From: Atherinomorus stipes
Lineage: Eukaryota; Chordata; Actinopteri; Atheriniformes; Atherinidae
Direction of reading: 5' to 3'
DNA: 64,000 bases
NCBI GenBank assembly: GCA_023101725.1
Contig: JALJCO010013427.1
Coordinates: 62,001-126,000, forward strand
Each line of letters starts with the position of its first letter. The stretch's first letter is position 1. The translations under genes were made by a program, and so were the position numbers. Positions 1 to 21,860 of this stretch are shown here, in pieces. The notes under the pieces were generated by a model that worked only from the letters and a program-made list of their open reading frames with translations, had not been told where the DNA came from and did no database searches.

Positions 1-1200
1 TCAGGCCCTTCATGGTGGGACATTTTGTTCTGGAGAAAGTAGAAGTTAGCTGGAAAAGTGCTGCAGTGGCTGTAAAGTATGCAGGAAGGAAGTAAAATGT
101 GGTGCAACAGTACACTGCGGAAGGCGCCATGTTTTTCAGTGAGGGAAGCTCCCTGATGACTGTTGTGTTGGTATCAGTTCCTTGTGTATCTGAGTGGACA
201 TTAACTCAGTCTACTTACTCAGTAGCAGCGAATGCCGCTGAATATTTGCTGTGCCTTCCTTTGGTCGTCTCACCTGCTGATGGTCATAGAGTTTACTCAT
301 GGGGATGGGTGGACAGTCTCCACAAAAGCTCCCAAAGCAAATTTAGCAGATATTTGCAGTCACTTTGTTTCAGGACTTAAGTGCATGTTTGAAGGCAGCT
401 GCAATAGCTTAAACTTGCAGATTTAGTTTAGGTAGCAGCTAATTTGGTACTGGGAAAAGAGCAAATGAGGGCACTGAAGGATTTATTTAGTGGAAATCAC
501 TTTTTCTGTCTTGTTGCACCCTGCTTCAGCAAGAGTTTGATTTACCATCCAGCTCTTTTATGTATTTCCTGATCTGTTGAAGCAAGCCAATGACATGGAG
601 TCAAATACAAACCGTTCATCCAATCATCTTCTGGGGGTTATTTTGAACATAATTGCCCTTTTTTGTTAAAGCACTTAAAAGCAACGGCTTTCCAGATGGT
701 TTTGGGTAACTAACCATCTGGCACATCAGGTTAGCATAATGTTGCTTTAAGCTAATTAAGCATTTTGCCTCTACTTATGAAGAATACACTTCCTGTTCAC
801 AGAAAAGCCGGTTTGGCCTTGTTTAGCACTGCCCTGCTGTTTCATATCACATTCTGCTCCAGCTCAGCCACGTGGCTAGTTTCTCATCTCCATTTAACAA
901 CCGAAGACTGGAGTGAGACAGACGAGCTGGCAGCACTCCGGTCCCAAACACATAGAAATATTTGTATAAATTCATTTCCTCACACTCAGAGCTGAATCTT
1001 CCCATCTGAACTTCTCTTTCTGTCTGTTCCTTTTTACTCCCCTGAGACACTCCACCTAAGCAGCAAGCGTAAACCTAGCCACTGTTTCCACCCGTTCCAG
1101 CTGCCCTCACCCATTAGATGGGGTAGAGGCAGGAGCTTACCAGCCACTTTGCTTCAGTCTTGTCAGATCTTGATATAACTGGTGGCTTTTGACTCCACAG
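1..1200 (+). other. Intron of rbm5, 5' of the first visible exon
   Basis: No exon was found here. The exons for the N-terminal RS-like region and most of RRM1 must lie upstream of the window. The stretch ends with a good acceptor (pyrimidine-rich, then CAG at 1198-1200). Short open frames at 99-380 and 765-995 match nothing recognisable. Confidence 0.6.
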
Positions 1201-10192
<8,992 letters not shown>

Positions 10193-10490
10193 AAAGAAGA
10201 GGGCATCAAACACAACTGTGAAATAGGGATTCTATTTGTCAAAAAATTATCCCACCCACCCACCTCTCTGTATAAACTTAAGTTTATATCTTCTTCATTT
10301 GTATTAAAATTCCCATTTTTTGTATAAATGTATAGCTGAATACTTTGCTTTAAAACATGCCGTCAGTGTGATGACTGTACATTTTGTAAAGTGTTGGTAC
10401 ATAAAATTGCAGAGATGTTGTAGACCTTTTGTTTCTGGGAAAATACATAAAAATCAGCTGTGATTAAACCTGGTGTGTGTGTGTGCACAA
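10193..10490 (+). terminator. rbm5: rbm5 3' UTR with poly(A) signal ATTAAA
   Basis: After the TGA at 10190-10192 no frame continues. ATTAAA stands at 10463-10468 and is followed at once by a GT-rich stretch (10472-10484), the usual downstream element. The predicted cleavage site is about 10475-10490, giving a 3' UTR near 290 nt. AATAAA is absent from this interval. Confidence 0.65.
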
Positions 10491-10879
10491 ACTCTTGCCT
10501 ACAAGAACCTTTCTTGCTTTTTGTTAAATATTTGTCAAGATATTTTTTCTTAAAATTAAGAAAGGAAAAAAAAACAGCTCAACTTAAGGCTTTATTTGAA
10601 TTACTGCTCAGTTACCGTACTGAATCATAAGCCACCTTTACATGCACACTTTTCATTCTGATAGAAACCGTTCCAATCTCATGTCAACTGTTGATCTATT
10701 CTGATTATTCCGAACATGTGTTTACATGTGCATTTAATCAGAACCGCCCTCTTCAGATCTACGAAGACGTGACATCACTGCATATGTTAAGACGGGCATG
10801 CACAGACAGAAAGCAGTCTGATAATGCTCTGTTTCACCGTTTACTTACAGTCCTTTAAATTACTCATATCCTCTAATTG

Positions 10880-11380
10880 AAGAAGAAAAAAAATCATCCG
10901 TCAGTGAAATGACATGAAATTGACAAAAGTGATAAAATATAAAAATTCAATGAAAATCATGACATTGATTTTGAATTGTGGTTCAACAGAAATATTTAAC
11001 CCCCCCCCCCCCCCCCCCCCCCCAAAAAAAAACAAAACAAAAAAAACAAGTAAACAATGATGGGGCTCGGAAGCAAAGATTTTTTTAAGCAACCCTTTGA
11101 GGTAATCACTGTAACAAAGTGTTTTCTGTTATGTTTAATAAGACTTTTGCACCAGTTGACAGGTATTTTGGTCCGCTGTTCATGGGAAAGGTGCTTTAAT
11201 GTGTCTTGGATAGTTTTTAAATTTTTTAATTATTATTTTCAAACAATTTAAAAGCAATTTATTTGACTAAATCATAATTTTGTAAATTTTTATTTATTAT
11301 TAGTTTATTTTCTTGTAATTTGAAATACTACTGTCAATTTAGCCTTTTCTTTAATTTGAGGGTATTAATAATTTTGAGGA
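10880..11380 (+). repeat. Decayed relative of the 12149-12723 element
   Basis: Motifs such as AATGAAAATCATG and ATTGTGGTTCAACAGAAATA, then TTTGTAAATTTTTATTTAT and TTAGCCTTTTCTTTAA, recur in the same order in the mariner-type miniature at 12149-12723. Here the terminal inverted repeats are not intact, and a C24 run (11000-11023) followed by A-rich sequence splits the copy. Confidence 0.6.
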
Positions 11381-12148
11381 CCATTTTTGGGAAACGGAAT
11401 ATTCCACCAGTTCTGTTCGGTTTTGAGCCGTTCATTCTGATTGAGCTGTTTATATGGAACATTTTTATTTGGCTTGGGCTTCTAAGCCAATTATAATCAG
11501 GATATCTGGCTTCATAAACCCAGCTATAGCAGGCCTTAATAAGAAGCCTATCTAATCAATACATATCCAAGTGTTTTAAGCAGGTAAAATGAAAAGAATC
11601 TCAATGGATTTCTCTCCCTCAGCCTGGAACCACACTTTATCGTGTCTGTATTCCTCAGTTTCAGTTCTTGTATAAACAGCCTGTGTTTCACAGGTTCCTG
11701 CTAAAATCATTCTGAGCTCTACCAAATCTCTCTCAACCACTGGGCACGATGACACACTGCAGTTTCTTGGCTGCCTTCATATCCTCTTCCTGGAGCTTAC
11801 TGTCTGGCATGTCTCGTGTGTTCTTGGTTTGAACACCTGCGTCTTGAGGGTGCTTCACAAATCTTTAATCCATCCTTAATCCGTCCCTTTTATTTAGGTT
11901 ATTGCTTTATGTAAGAATTTCAACACATTTTAAAAGATAGGCCACAGAGATGTGGGTTAATAGCCCCCTACCTTATCTCACCATTTAAAGAAAATCTATA
12001 TTTTCTTAAGCAGGTAAATGCTTCTCTTTGATACCTGCTTTTACTGTTATTCACTTTTTTTTTTTTTTTTTTTAAAATTTAACGTACTTTTTTTGCAGTT
12101 TTGTGTCATAAATTAGTAGATGGCTGTGTTGCTCAGCATTTTCACGTA

Positions 12149-12208
12149 CAGTTGTGCTTGAAAGTTTACATCCATCCAGAATATTCATCTCGTCTTCTGT
12201 GTGATACT

Positions 12209-12248
<40 letters not shown>

Positions 12249-12723
12249 CAAATGGTTTCAGCTTGTTCTTACCTTGACAATTTCGGCTGTCACTTCAGCC
12301 TTCATCAGAAGTAGTCGGACTTCCTGGTGTGACGTGTCTATGTAGACAGCTGACCGGGAATTCCGACGTGTGAAAGTTTACATACCCTTCAATTAAAGAC
12401 AGAAAAAAGCAGATGCCAGTGAAATAAGCCGAAATTGACAAAGTAATAATGAATAAGAATTTAATGAAAATCATGTAATTGATTTTTAAATTGTGGTTCA
12501 ACAGAAATAAAAAAAATAAAAACAAGTAAATGAGCATGATGAGGCCAATTGAATTTTTAATTTTTTAAAACTTAAATTTAAAGTCAATGTTTCTTTTTAC
12601 TAAATTATAATTTAGTAAATTTTTATTTATCATTACTTTTTTCAGTTTTATGTTATTTTAATAACTGTTGTGAATTTTGCCTTTTCTTTAACGAGAAGGT
12701 AGGTAAACTTTCAAGCACAACTG
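12149..12723 (+). mobile_element. Tc1/mariner-type miniature element with 21-bp perfect inverted repeats
   Basis: Left end CAGTTGTGCTTGAAAG... (12149-12169) is exactly repeated inverted at 12703-12723, and a TA dinucleotide flanks each side (12147-12148, 12724-12725). This fits TA-targeting Tc1/mariner transposition. No transposase is present. An inner segment (about 12180-12370), with a T33 run and a second GTGTGAAAGTTTACATACCC motif, looks like an extra insertion. Confidence 0.85.
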
Positions 12724-12725
12724 TA

Positions 12726-15700
12726 TATGAATATTCACTCTGACTGATTCCTGTAGGGGGGAGTGCTAATTTTAATCAAAATTACATAAAAATCTTTCAC
12801 ACAGTTGCAACTGTTGGAGTTTTATTTTTTTTTATTTAAATTTTTCTTTTATTAAACTTTCATATCATCCATTGACATTATTGTGATGGTTAATTGACTA
12901 CCTATCATGGAAAACTGCTTTACAGATTAAATCTTTATTCTTTGCTGTGGTTGTGCTGCATCTGTTTACATCAGCAGCCTCCCGTCTGTCACAGCAGCAG
13001 GACAGTTGTCCTCAACATACTGTAGGACACAGGGTGGGGCGGTGAGTGGAGGATTAAGATCGCTGGTGTTGACTCACAACAGCAGCCGCAATGTTGCAGA
13101 GATAAAATGTAATCATTTCCCTTAAATTCTCTAATGAACCTGCAATCAGAGCCAACATATAAGAACATATGAAATGGAAACAGAGGAGGCTGAGTGTTTC
13201 CCAGGTCACCTTTCAACTGATGACAGTGAAAACAGTGCAGATTAAGTAACCTCGTAGTAGCAGAATGACAGCCCTGATCTTCCTGTTGATTAATACTGCA
13301 GCACAGGATGAACTGTGCTCATCGGGGACAATCGTGAATGCCTACTCGGTTTTCAGCACGGCTCTGGCTCAGTTTACCAGAATCTGTGTCAGTTGACTAA
13401 GCTGTTTTGCGTAACACTCTCAGTGGCCATGTTTGTGTTTAATAAATTGTGAAAGGATGACCCTCAAATACTGGTACCTTATGTCATAAATGAAAAGCTT
13501 CTGTAAATGTGCAGATCTCAGCTCATGCACATCCTTCATGTTGCATAGCAGGGGATTCCTAAAATTCATGAAAAAAATCAGTTGTGCGTGTTTTGAGATG
13601 CAGCGTTGTAAGTTTTGGTCTGAACAGATGTTACATCTTTGCTTTTGGCACATTTCAGTGTGTAATCACAGCAGGTCAGATGACCTAGATTGTGGCTTTG
13701 TCTCGGCGTAGCATTCCCTCTCCTTTAAACACTTCACCACACACATGCAGGACAATAAAACTACTTTCTCTCATTGAAATAAAGTTTTTAACCTCATTTG
13801 CACTTACATTTTATTCTATTTTGGGTTTGCACGTTAATTACATTTACTTTTTTTTGCAAATCTTAACTTTCAACATGTTCTCATTTTACTCTGTTGTTTT
13901 GTATATACTGTATAAATTAATACATTTTTTAAAATAGAGATGTGTGTTTTGTTTGCTATTTTTATTTGTTAATTTAAGTCACTGTTTTCCTCAAAACACC
14001 TGATTTCCAGGTTTAGAATCAATAAAAACAAGTATGAGTTAAAAAGTTTTTTTTCAGGTGAAGATTATACTTCATATTCAAAAGTATTCACACCTTCTGT
14101 TATGAATCTTGCAGTCAATCTCTGGTGCAGTTTTCTATGAGCTTTGATCTGATTCTGCAACTGAATTGATTTGTTTAGAAAATACACATGAGCGAGAGCA
14201 CGTATCTGGCATGGTTGCAAACTAAGCCGCAAGGTCAAGAAAATGGCTGCATACACTTGTGAGATAAAAGTGTGTCAGATAGAAGAGTAAATAGATGCAG
14301 GAAAAATGTTCTGCAGCATTGAATTAACAATCTTTGTGTGCTTGCTGATTACCTGGATGTCTGATGTTTGTCTTTTCTGGACAAGTGTACGTGTATAAGA
14401 CAAACTGTTGCTTGACCGGATGTTAAATAGCAATGATTTTGAAGTAAAGAGGCAGCAGTGGGGTTGATTTTATGCTGCTTTCTACACCTTTTGAACATTT
14501 GACTACACCATATATTGATTTTGATTATTCTCCACAATGGGTATCAAAATAAATCCATCGTGATGAATGTGCCCCTCAGTTTCTTTGTGGAGACCGGAGA
14601 ACCCTAAACCATCAGTGTCACGTCCTGCAGATCAGAGAATCTTGAGTTTAACATATTTTCTATTCATTGTTGTGAATCCACTCACTGATCCTAAGGACAT
14701 ACTGTACAATGTCATGTTTGTCCACATCCTAACTGTTTGTGTTCCTTTCCTCAGGGATCAAAAAGGAAATACATCTAAGACTATACTCAGAACAAACACA
14801 TTTCAAACAGAGGAACCCACACTGATAATGCACTTGTCTCATGCAGGCAACTCCTTTAAAACTGCAGGCCAGCTGTCCAAACATAGAAAAACAGAATTCA
14901 ATATCTGGGGAACTTCACATCAGCACATTCATTTAGAAAGAGTTTAGATGTATTATTGAATCTTAGCGTTCATAAAATGAGGTATTTCAACTTTATTATC
15001 TAGTATTCCTGCCATGTGGCCCCGAAGACATTTCTAATATGGTATTTACTTGCATATTTTTAATAAAATCTGAATGTGTTATTAAGAAACTCATTTTATG
15101 TGTAAACTAAAATGTGTTTTTCCTGTTTTATACATTAAATTTAAGCTAGCAATGCATGAACCTTTTTAAGAGAAATACAAAAGAGTAAAGTCAGGGATTT
15201 ACACGAAAGAAAAAAAATGCAGTTTAGATCCATTAATTTGGATATTATAAATTTTGTCTGAAAGTGTTTGCAACAAAGATGAGGCATATTTTAACAAGTT
15301 TATTTTTTTATTTGGCCAATTAGAAAAACATTATCTCAACAAAGATATGAAAGATTAAAAGATTTCCAGAAACCCCTCAGGCTTATATAAAAACTTCAAG
15401 CCTAGATAGCAAAAGGTAAAGAACATACCAGTGTTTTGTGGTGTCATGAATGGATAATGTCCTTTCATGAGTTAAACTTGCATATCTTCTTGATTTGAGT
15501 TTTGCAATGATCTTAAGAAACATATTTCATATTTCCATAAGTGTCTTGAACTCCTGGGCTATTACTGCTTTCTAATTAAAAAAAAAAAAATTAGTCTTGA
15601 TTGTTTTTCCAACATTCATTTTCAGGAACTTTATCTATTTGTCAAACCAATTAAATGTGAATAAATGTTTTCAACTTCCTGGAAAAGTCAATATGACCAC

Positions 15701-16600
15701 CAGATGCACCAGTTTGATAATGCCTACGGCCACTGGTTTGATGTCAGTAGAGTCAGCAGGGTGAATATTGTCTGGTACCAGTGTTTATATCCGGCATCCA
15801 TAACTTTTAAATATCTTTTCATGTGCAGATAGAGCAGACAGCCTGCAGCAGTAGGTCATTATTGTGTCATTAACATCAGACGCTCAGCCACTTTGATTTG
15901 TGGATTGATTTTCTAAGTTTACACCAAGCTGCTGGTAAAATGATGGAAGCTAACAAGTGAGAAGCAAATGTTTTTTATCCACTATTAGACAATGTTGTTA
16001 TTATTTTATTGCACAAAAATTACATTCATACTTGTTATCAATGTTCTCAAAGTCCATAGAAAAAGAAATGAGGAGAAGTCAAGACGAGAAGTGTTTGCTG
16101 CTGCAGCTCTGAGAGGTATTTAAGCTTTATGGAAGATGGAGAGAAAAAAGAAAACAAAACTATAATCATAGGATGAACAAAATGTCAGGGTTCTGAACTT
16201 TTGGACCAAAGTTTGATTCTAAAACTTGGAGACTGCATCTAAAGCAGTATCCTGTTTCTTTACTTAGGATTTAATTTATAGAACTATTCACTGTTTGGCC
16301 TTAATTCATTTGCATGACAACACTGTTCTAAAATCAGTGTGCACAATTTAGTTTACATGAGGGGGAATTGGGTTTTGCTTTATTATGTCCGGTTAGGTTT
16401 TGTATTTTTCTGTGGGCTGATCAGCCAGTGTTTGTCTTATTTTGCAAGGTCAGCTTGTTTGAGTTAATCTTGTTTTGTTACCAGTTATTTTGAGTAGAGT
16501 TTTATTACTTTGACTTCTTTTACGGGCCCATTCTTTAATTCATTTTTTTATACGATATATTAGATTTTTTTTTTTTTTTTTTTGGTTTAGTTAAAAAAAA
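12726..16600. other. Intergenic DNA without a supported gene
   Basis: AT-rich sequence downstream of rbm5. Open frames such as 14567-14947 and 13692-13937 show no homology, no codon structure and no splice-linked partners. No repeat with readable ends was identified. Confidence 0.5.
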
Positions 16601-16611
16601 AATTAAGCCGG

Positions 16612-16920
16612 TCAGAATAAGTATCAGAATCTCATTATTGTCCCCTGACAGGAAACTGATGCTGCAGCAGGTGCACACAAACCTAACAGTTATACAGTAT
16701 AAAAACACCCAAACAGTATATGAAAAATAAAAAAAAATATATATATATAATGCCAAACACACTAATATGCGAAAGTACTGACCTAAGCTCAATCCACAAA
16801 TGGGCGATTACTATACACACAAATGTGTGAAAGTGCAAAAAGTGCAATGATTATGGGTGTGCAAATGAGCAACAAAGTGCAAAAAGAACAGGAGCAACTT
16901 AAGGGCGACTGTCTCTAATT
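16612..16920 (-). repeat. Possible LINE 3' end fragment
   Basis: The reverse strand reads GGGGACAATAATGAGATTC then TGATACTTATTCTG. This recalls 3' ends of fish LINEs of the type seen at 60322-60356. There is no coding part. Assignment is from wording only. Confidence 0.3.
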
Positions 16921-16991
16921 GCTGGACCGTCACAGTAACACAGTGGCTTAAAAGAATATCTTTATTAAAAATATGTAAAGTCTTCAATAAC

Positions 16992-17286
16992 TAGTGATGT
17001 TTGATATTGGCTTTTTACCAATATCTGATATACCGATATTGTTCAACTCTGAATTTTCAACACCAATATAAACATTACCGATATATGCAGGCAATTGTGA
17101 TGTATCTCTCATATTTTGACATTTTGCGTGAGAGAAGTAACTGAAGAGTTTGATAATCTGTGCATGCTCTGTAAAAGTTGTGTCATTAAAAAGTAAAACC
17201 AATACAGAGAATTTCCAATTTTACATTTTAATGGTGATATCATCTGATAATAATGGTGGGCCGATAACTGAACGTTCCTAGTGTTA
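16992..17286 (+). mobile_element. hAT-like non-autonomous element (GATATACCGATATTG family)
   Basis: Starts near CTAGTGATGTTTGATATTGG and ends near CTGAACGTTCCTAG. The same sequence in the same order is found at about 46780-46870 plus 47943-48135, where a younger hAT interrupts it. No coding capacity. Confidence 0.6.
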
Positions 17287-17699
17287 GCATACTTCCCCCC
17301 TTTTTTTCTTTTTTAAACTAACTAAATAAAAAGTCCTTAAAAGCGTCACAGTAACAAGAGTAAACATGAAAGGACCATCTTGTAAGCAGACACAACTTTG
17401 ATTCATTGATATCATTATTATGTTTTATCTTTGTTGCCTACACCCATTTACACAATGACCTTCTGAGTTTGGGCCTCCACGTTTCAGCTCCTCCTCCCAG
17501 GCTGCTCCTTCAGGGAAGTCCTCCTGCGGAGGGGAAGAATGTTGAAGACATCTCTCTATGCTGCACAGTTAAATGTGTGTGTGTGTGTGTGCACTACAGT
17601 ATCGGCTCTTTGATGGTTAAAGAGGAGGATGGGCAGGTGGCCCAAGTATGTGTTTGTGTTTGTAGGCGAGGGGACATTTTGTGAACTTGCTCTGTAAAA

Positions 17700-18368
17700 A
17701 CTTTCTCAAATGATTGAAGTCTGGACAGAATAACAAACAGCAGTCCTCTGGTATGACAGATGTCTCCTCTCGATAAATGCTCCTGTAACTCTTTGATTTT
17801 TCAAGCTCACGGTGTCATTATGTAACATTTACAGGTGCTGGGTATTTGCTCTGTTTATATCGATGATGTTAAAAGTAAGGTTTTACCATACCAGCTGAAA
17901 CACAGAACTGTACATTAGTAATAATGTGTAAAAACGTAAGACATAAAATAGTAATAGAATAATAAAATACAACCAAAAGAGAAGTAAAATAAAAAGTCCC
18001 ACAATAAAAAAAACTTTAAGTAAATAAAATCAATCAAAAATGTCTCACATTAGTTTAAAGTAGGTTTTAAGATCCATTTTAAAAGTGGACAATGTCCATA
18101 AACACACAGTTTAAACTCTTCACTGTTTGTGGGAGTATCCAAAGATCCAGAAATTAAGATGTTATTAAGTGTTTGTCCGAAATGTTAAATGTGAAAATTC
18201 CTGTCAGAAACAGACCAAATTACTGGACTTTGAAGAGATATTGCTCCAGAATGTGGATGCTCCTTCATTGAAAGATGTTATAAATCTCTGGGAACCATAT
18301 CTATAGAAAATGGAAACAGGGTGGCTCCATGTATATGCTGCATTTTTGCTATTTATGGCTACTTTTAC
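17700..18368. other. Intergenic DNA, nothing recognised
   Basis: Only AT-rich single-copy-looking sequence was seen before the Tc1 element. There are short GT repeats just upstream (about 17576-17592). Confidence 0.4.
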
Positions 18369-19665
18369 AAACCCCAACTTCAATAAGTTTGGTATGTTGT
18401 GTAAGATGTAAATAAAAACAGAATACAGTGATTTGCAAATCCTCTTCAACCTATATTCAATTGAATACGCTACAAAGACAAGATATTTAATAATCAAAAT
18501 GATAAACTTTATTGTTTTTGTGCAAATATTTGCTCATTTTGAAATGGATGCCTGCAGCACTTTTCAAAAAAGCTGGGACAGGGGCAAGAAGCGACTGGGA
18601 AAGTTAATGAATCTTCAAAGAGCAGCTGTTCAGAACATTCCACAGGTGAACAGGAAACAAGTGAGTGTCATGATTGGGTATAAAAGGAGCATCCCCAAAA
18701 GACTCGGCCATTCACAAACAAAGATGGGGCGAGGATCAGTACTGTGTGAACAACTATGTGAAAAAATAGTCCAACGGTTTAAGAACATTGTTTCTTGACA
18801 TTCAATTGCAAGAAATTTAGGGATTCCATCATCTACAGTCCATAATATAATCAACAGATTACGGAATCCGGAGAAATTTTTATACAGAAGTGGCAAGGCT
18901 GAAAACCAGCGTGGACTGCTCGGGACATTCGATCCCCCAGGCATCACTGCGTTGAAAACCAACATCATTGTGTCAAGGACCTTACTACGTGGGCTCAGGA
19001 ACACGTCAGAAAACCATTGTCAGTTAACGAATCAGTGCAAGTTCAAATTCTACCATGCAAAGCCAAAGCCATTCATCAACAACATCCAGAAACGCTGTCG
19101 CCTTTACTGGATCTGGCTCATTTGAGTGTGCTGTGGTCTGATGAGTCCACATTTCAAATTGTTTTGGGAAATCCTGGATGTCATGTCCTCCAGGCAAAAG
19201 AGGAAAAAGACCATCTAGATTGTTACCAGTGCAAAGTTCAAAAGCCAGCATCTGTGATGATATGGGGTCGTATTAGTACACATGGCATGGACACCATCAA
19301 TCCTGAAAAGGTACAGGTTCCATCCACGCAGCATCTTTTTCAGGGACGTCCCTGCTTATTTCAGCAAGATGATGCCAAGCCACATTCTGCACATGCTGCA
19401 ACAGCGTGGCTTCGTAGTAAAAGAGTGCCAGTACTAAACTGGTCTGCCTGCAGTCCAGACCTGTTGCCCATTGAAAATATGTGGCGCATTATGAAGCGCT
19501 AAATACGACGATGAAGACCCTGGACTGTTGAACAACTGAAGTCACAAATCAAGCAAAAATGGGAAAGAATTCCACCTACAAAGCTTCAACAATCAGTGTC
19601 CTCAGTTCCCGAACACTTACTGAGTGTTGTTAGAAGGAAAGGTGGTGTAACACAGTGGCAAACAT
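18369..19665 (+). mobile_element. Tc1/mariner transposon, right end missing
   Basis: The left terminus begins ACAAACCCCAACTTCAATAA at 18369 and continues into a subterminal region known from a common fish Tc1-like family (recognised from memory of the family). The transposase relic follows. After the C-terminal part at about 19660 the sequence changes without an inverted copy of the left end, so this copy is truncated on the right. Confidence 0.8.
18724..19665 (+). pseudogene. Tc1-type DD34E transposase, inactivated
   Basis: An ATG at 18724 opens MGRGSVLCEQLCEKIVQRF and soon meets a stop. Downstream pieces in shifted frames encode the DDE core: WSDESTFQIV (first Asp), FQQDDAKPHSA (second Asp; families usually have QQDNAKPH) and LLPIENMWRIMKR (Glu). 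Exactly 34 residues separate the second Asp from the Glu, the Tc1 signature. Stops and shifts throughout, for example TAA at 19501, rule out an active enzyme. It would have cut and pasted the element at TA sites. Confidence 0.85.
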
Positions 19666-20939
19666 ACATATTTTTTCACATTTATAGAAAACGCTCTGTC
19701 CCCTCTGAGCTCCCAACTTATATACTGTAAGTAAATGTTTCAGCTAATTGAAATAGCTTATTGCAACTTAGTAAGTCTGTCTGGAAATGTGAAAATAGGC
19801 TAAAATAGTTGCCACTATCGTTTAAAAAAAAAAGGTGCATTGCAGACACAAGAAATACATTTGCAAAGTGAGGCTCGCACCGATTAATCAGTGGAGGGGT
19901 ACTTACAAATCCTGTTTAAATCATTCAGGTAACCCTTATCTGCTGAGCAGCCGTGCATTTTTCGCTAACACCTATAAGCTGACTCATACCTGTCACCCCT
20001 GAGCACCACGTCTAGTGAAATCAGTGTTGACCCTCACACCGCATGAATATGAGTTGTAGTCACACTCGATATTCAAAGCATTAACAAACCTCCACTACAC
20101 CATCTTTAGTCCAGCGTGAAGAATCACTACACTGAAGTTCTCAGGTAATTACATAACCACATCATTTCTAAAGCATTGCCATTCACTGCTCATCCATGAG
20201 TGGGCCACATCACAGTGGTAATCACACGGTGACTGGCATCTTCTCCCCACATGATGAATGCACCAGCAGATTGACCTTAATTGACTTTGAGTGCAGCATC
20301 TCCCAGCAGTGTTCAGTAAGATCAACTGAATGGGTTTAGTGGTCTGTGACAAGATCTTTTCTTTCTCTTTCTCCCAATTATGCACACTGAGGGGGCCGTG
20401 GGCCTGTGGAGGACAGACAGGAGGACAGATCAAGCTTGTGAGAAGCTCCTTAGAAAAGACTCATTTTATCATGTGTGCAGAACCGCTTTGAAAAATTGAA
20501 ATCCCCTTATGTATTTACTCCTGTTAAGCTCAGGCATTGTTACAAGTTAAAGGTATTCATTGTTTTCTAAATCCATTCAAAGAAGTTCAGACAGCTGCAG
20601 CACTTTGTGGATGCAGTGAACATGGTGGAATAATGTGTGTACAGTATTAAAGTTTGTTCCGTGTGACTTAATGTTCTTTTCTGCTGCTTTAGAATATTTT
20701 TCGTGGTAAATTGGTTTTGATAATAAAGACGCTTGGTAGATAAAAACTTGTTGACTTTGTCAGGAATGAGAAACAGGCCAACAGAAAGTGGCCTTGGACC
20801 AGTTGGTTTGATAAATTCCACAGCTGGAGGTCTGTGGGGGGAAGCTGTGCCTGCTGCACCAGCCACCTGTCCTCATCCTCCTAAAATGCTCATATTAGTT
20901 GCATTCCCTCCTGCCACGTGTAAGACTGGTACTTTAGAA
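19666..20939. other. Intergenic DNA, nothing recognised
   Basis: No exon, RNA gene or bounded repeat was found. Open frames at 20149-20433 (-) and 20567-20866 (-) lack any recognisable similarity. Confidence 0.4.
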
Positions 20940-21615
20940 CAGTAGTTTTCAAACTTTTTGAGCCACAACCCCCAAAATAACATACTTTGGTGTTAGTGAC
21001 ACCCCCCTCCCCCAACTGAGTGGTTAATTGTGTACATCTATGGATCATCCTGTACCCATCCCCTAATGTACGGTTTAGAAACTGTTAGACTCATTATAAA
21101 TAAGGAGGGTAAAGTGGATTTTGTGGTTTTTGTTTACAGCTGTGGAAAAAGCATCCAAATGCCAAAATTAAGTTTTCCCACCAAAATAGGACCAAATTCA
21201 GATTTTTTTTTTAGAAAAGCATCTGTAATAACTTTGTTTCTGGACACTCAATGAAATAATCCTAAATGTAAGACTTGAAAACTATCAGACACTTCATAAT
21301 AAATGTTTTCTTGAGGATTCAGTTTACTGCTGTGACAAGGCACCTAATGCCCAACATCAGCTTCTCTTGCTGAGATAATGCTAGGCTTTTAACAAGGTAT
21401 TAGTAATAATTTAGTTATTTATGGAATAATTAAAACACAATAATAATTCTGCAGATTAATCTCTTTGCAATAATATGTTAATTTCCAAAAATCCCAAATT
21501 TATTTGATAAATGTAGGCTCTATTTATTTTTATTTTCTAAAACTGATCTGGTGACCCCCTTAGATTATTATGCGACCCAGAAGGGGATCCCGACCCCCAA
21601 TTTAAAAACCCACTG
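20940..21615 (+). mobile_element. hAT miniature element with 8-bp target duplication
   Basis: Ends are CAGTAGTTTTCAAACTTTTT at 20940 and, inverted at 21615, CAGTGGGTTTTTAAATTGGG, the CAGTGGTTCTCAA-type hAT terminus. The flanks CTTTAGAA (20932-20939) and CTTTAGAG (21616-21623) match at 7 of 8 positions, the hAT target-duplication length. No transposase inside. Confidence 0.85.
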
Positions 21616-21689
21616 CTTTAGAGGATGGAATTATGGATTATACCTTTTACATTCATAAAAAGTACAAAAATGACAATAGAACTGAGCAG

Positions 21690-21860
21690 AAAATAATGTT
21701 GTTCCGATACCGTTTTCTGGCCAGATACGATTCCAGTATCTGGCTGTGTAGTATCGGTTCCGTACCAATACCATGCCGATATTGTGCCGTTTGAAAAAAC
21801 AAAATATAAGAGCATTTTTTTCTTCTAAGTCTAACGAACTGCATATTCATTCACTTTGCA
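21690..21860 (+). repeat. Partial hAT-like repeat (GATACCG/CCGATA words)
   Basis: Contains TGTTCCGATACCG and several GTATCGG/CCGATA words of the type that marks the other hAT-like copies in this window. Neither a second end nor a target duplication was found. Confidence 0.4.

Noticed and set aside
14567..14947. 126-codon open frame (+)
   Set aside because: No recognisable similarity, no exon partners, ordinary AT-rich intergenic DNA.
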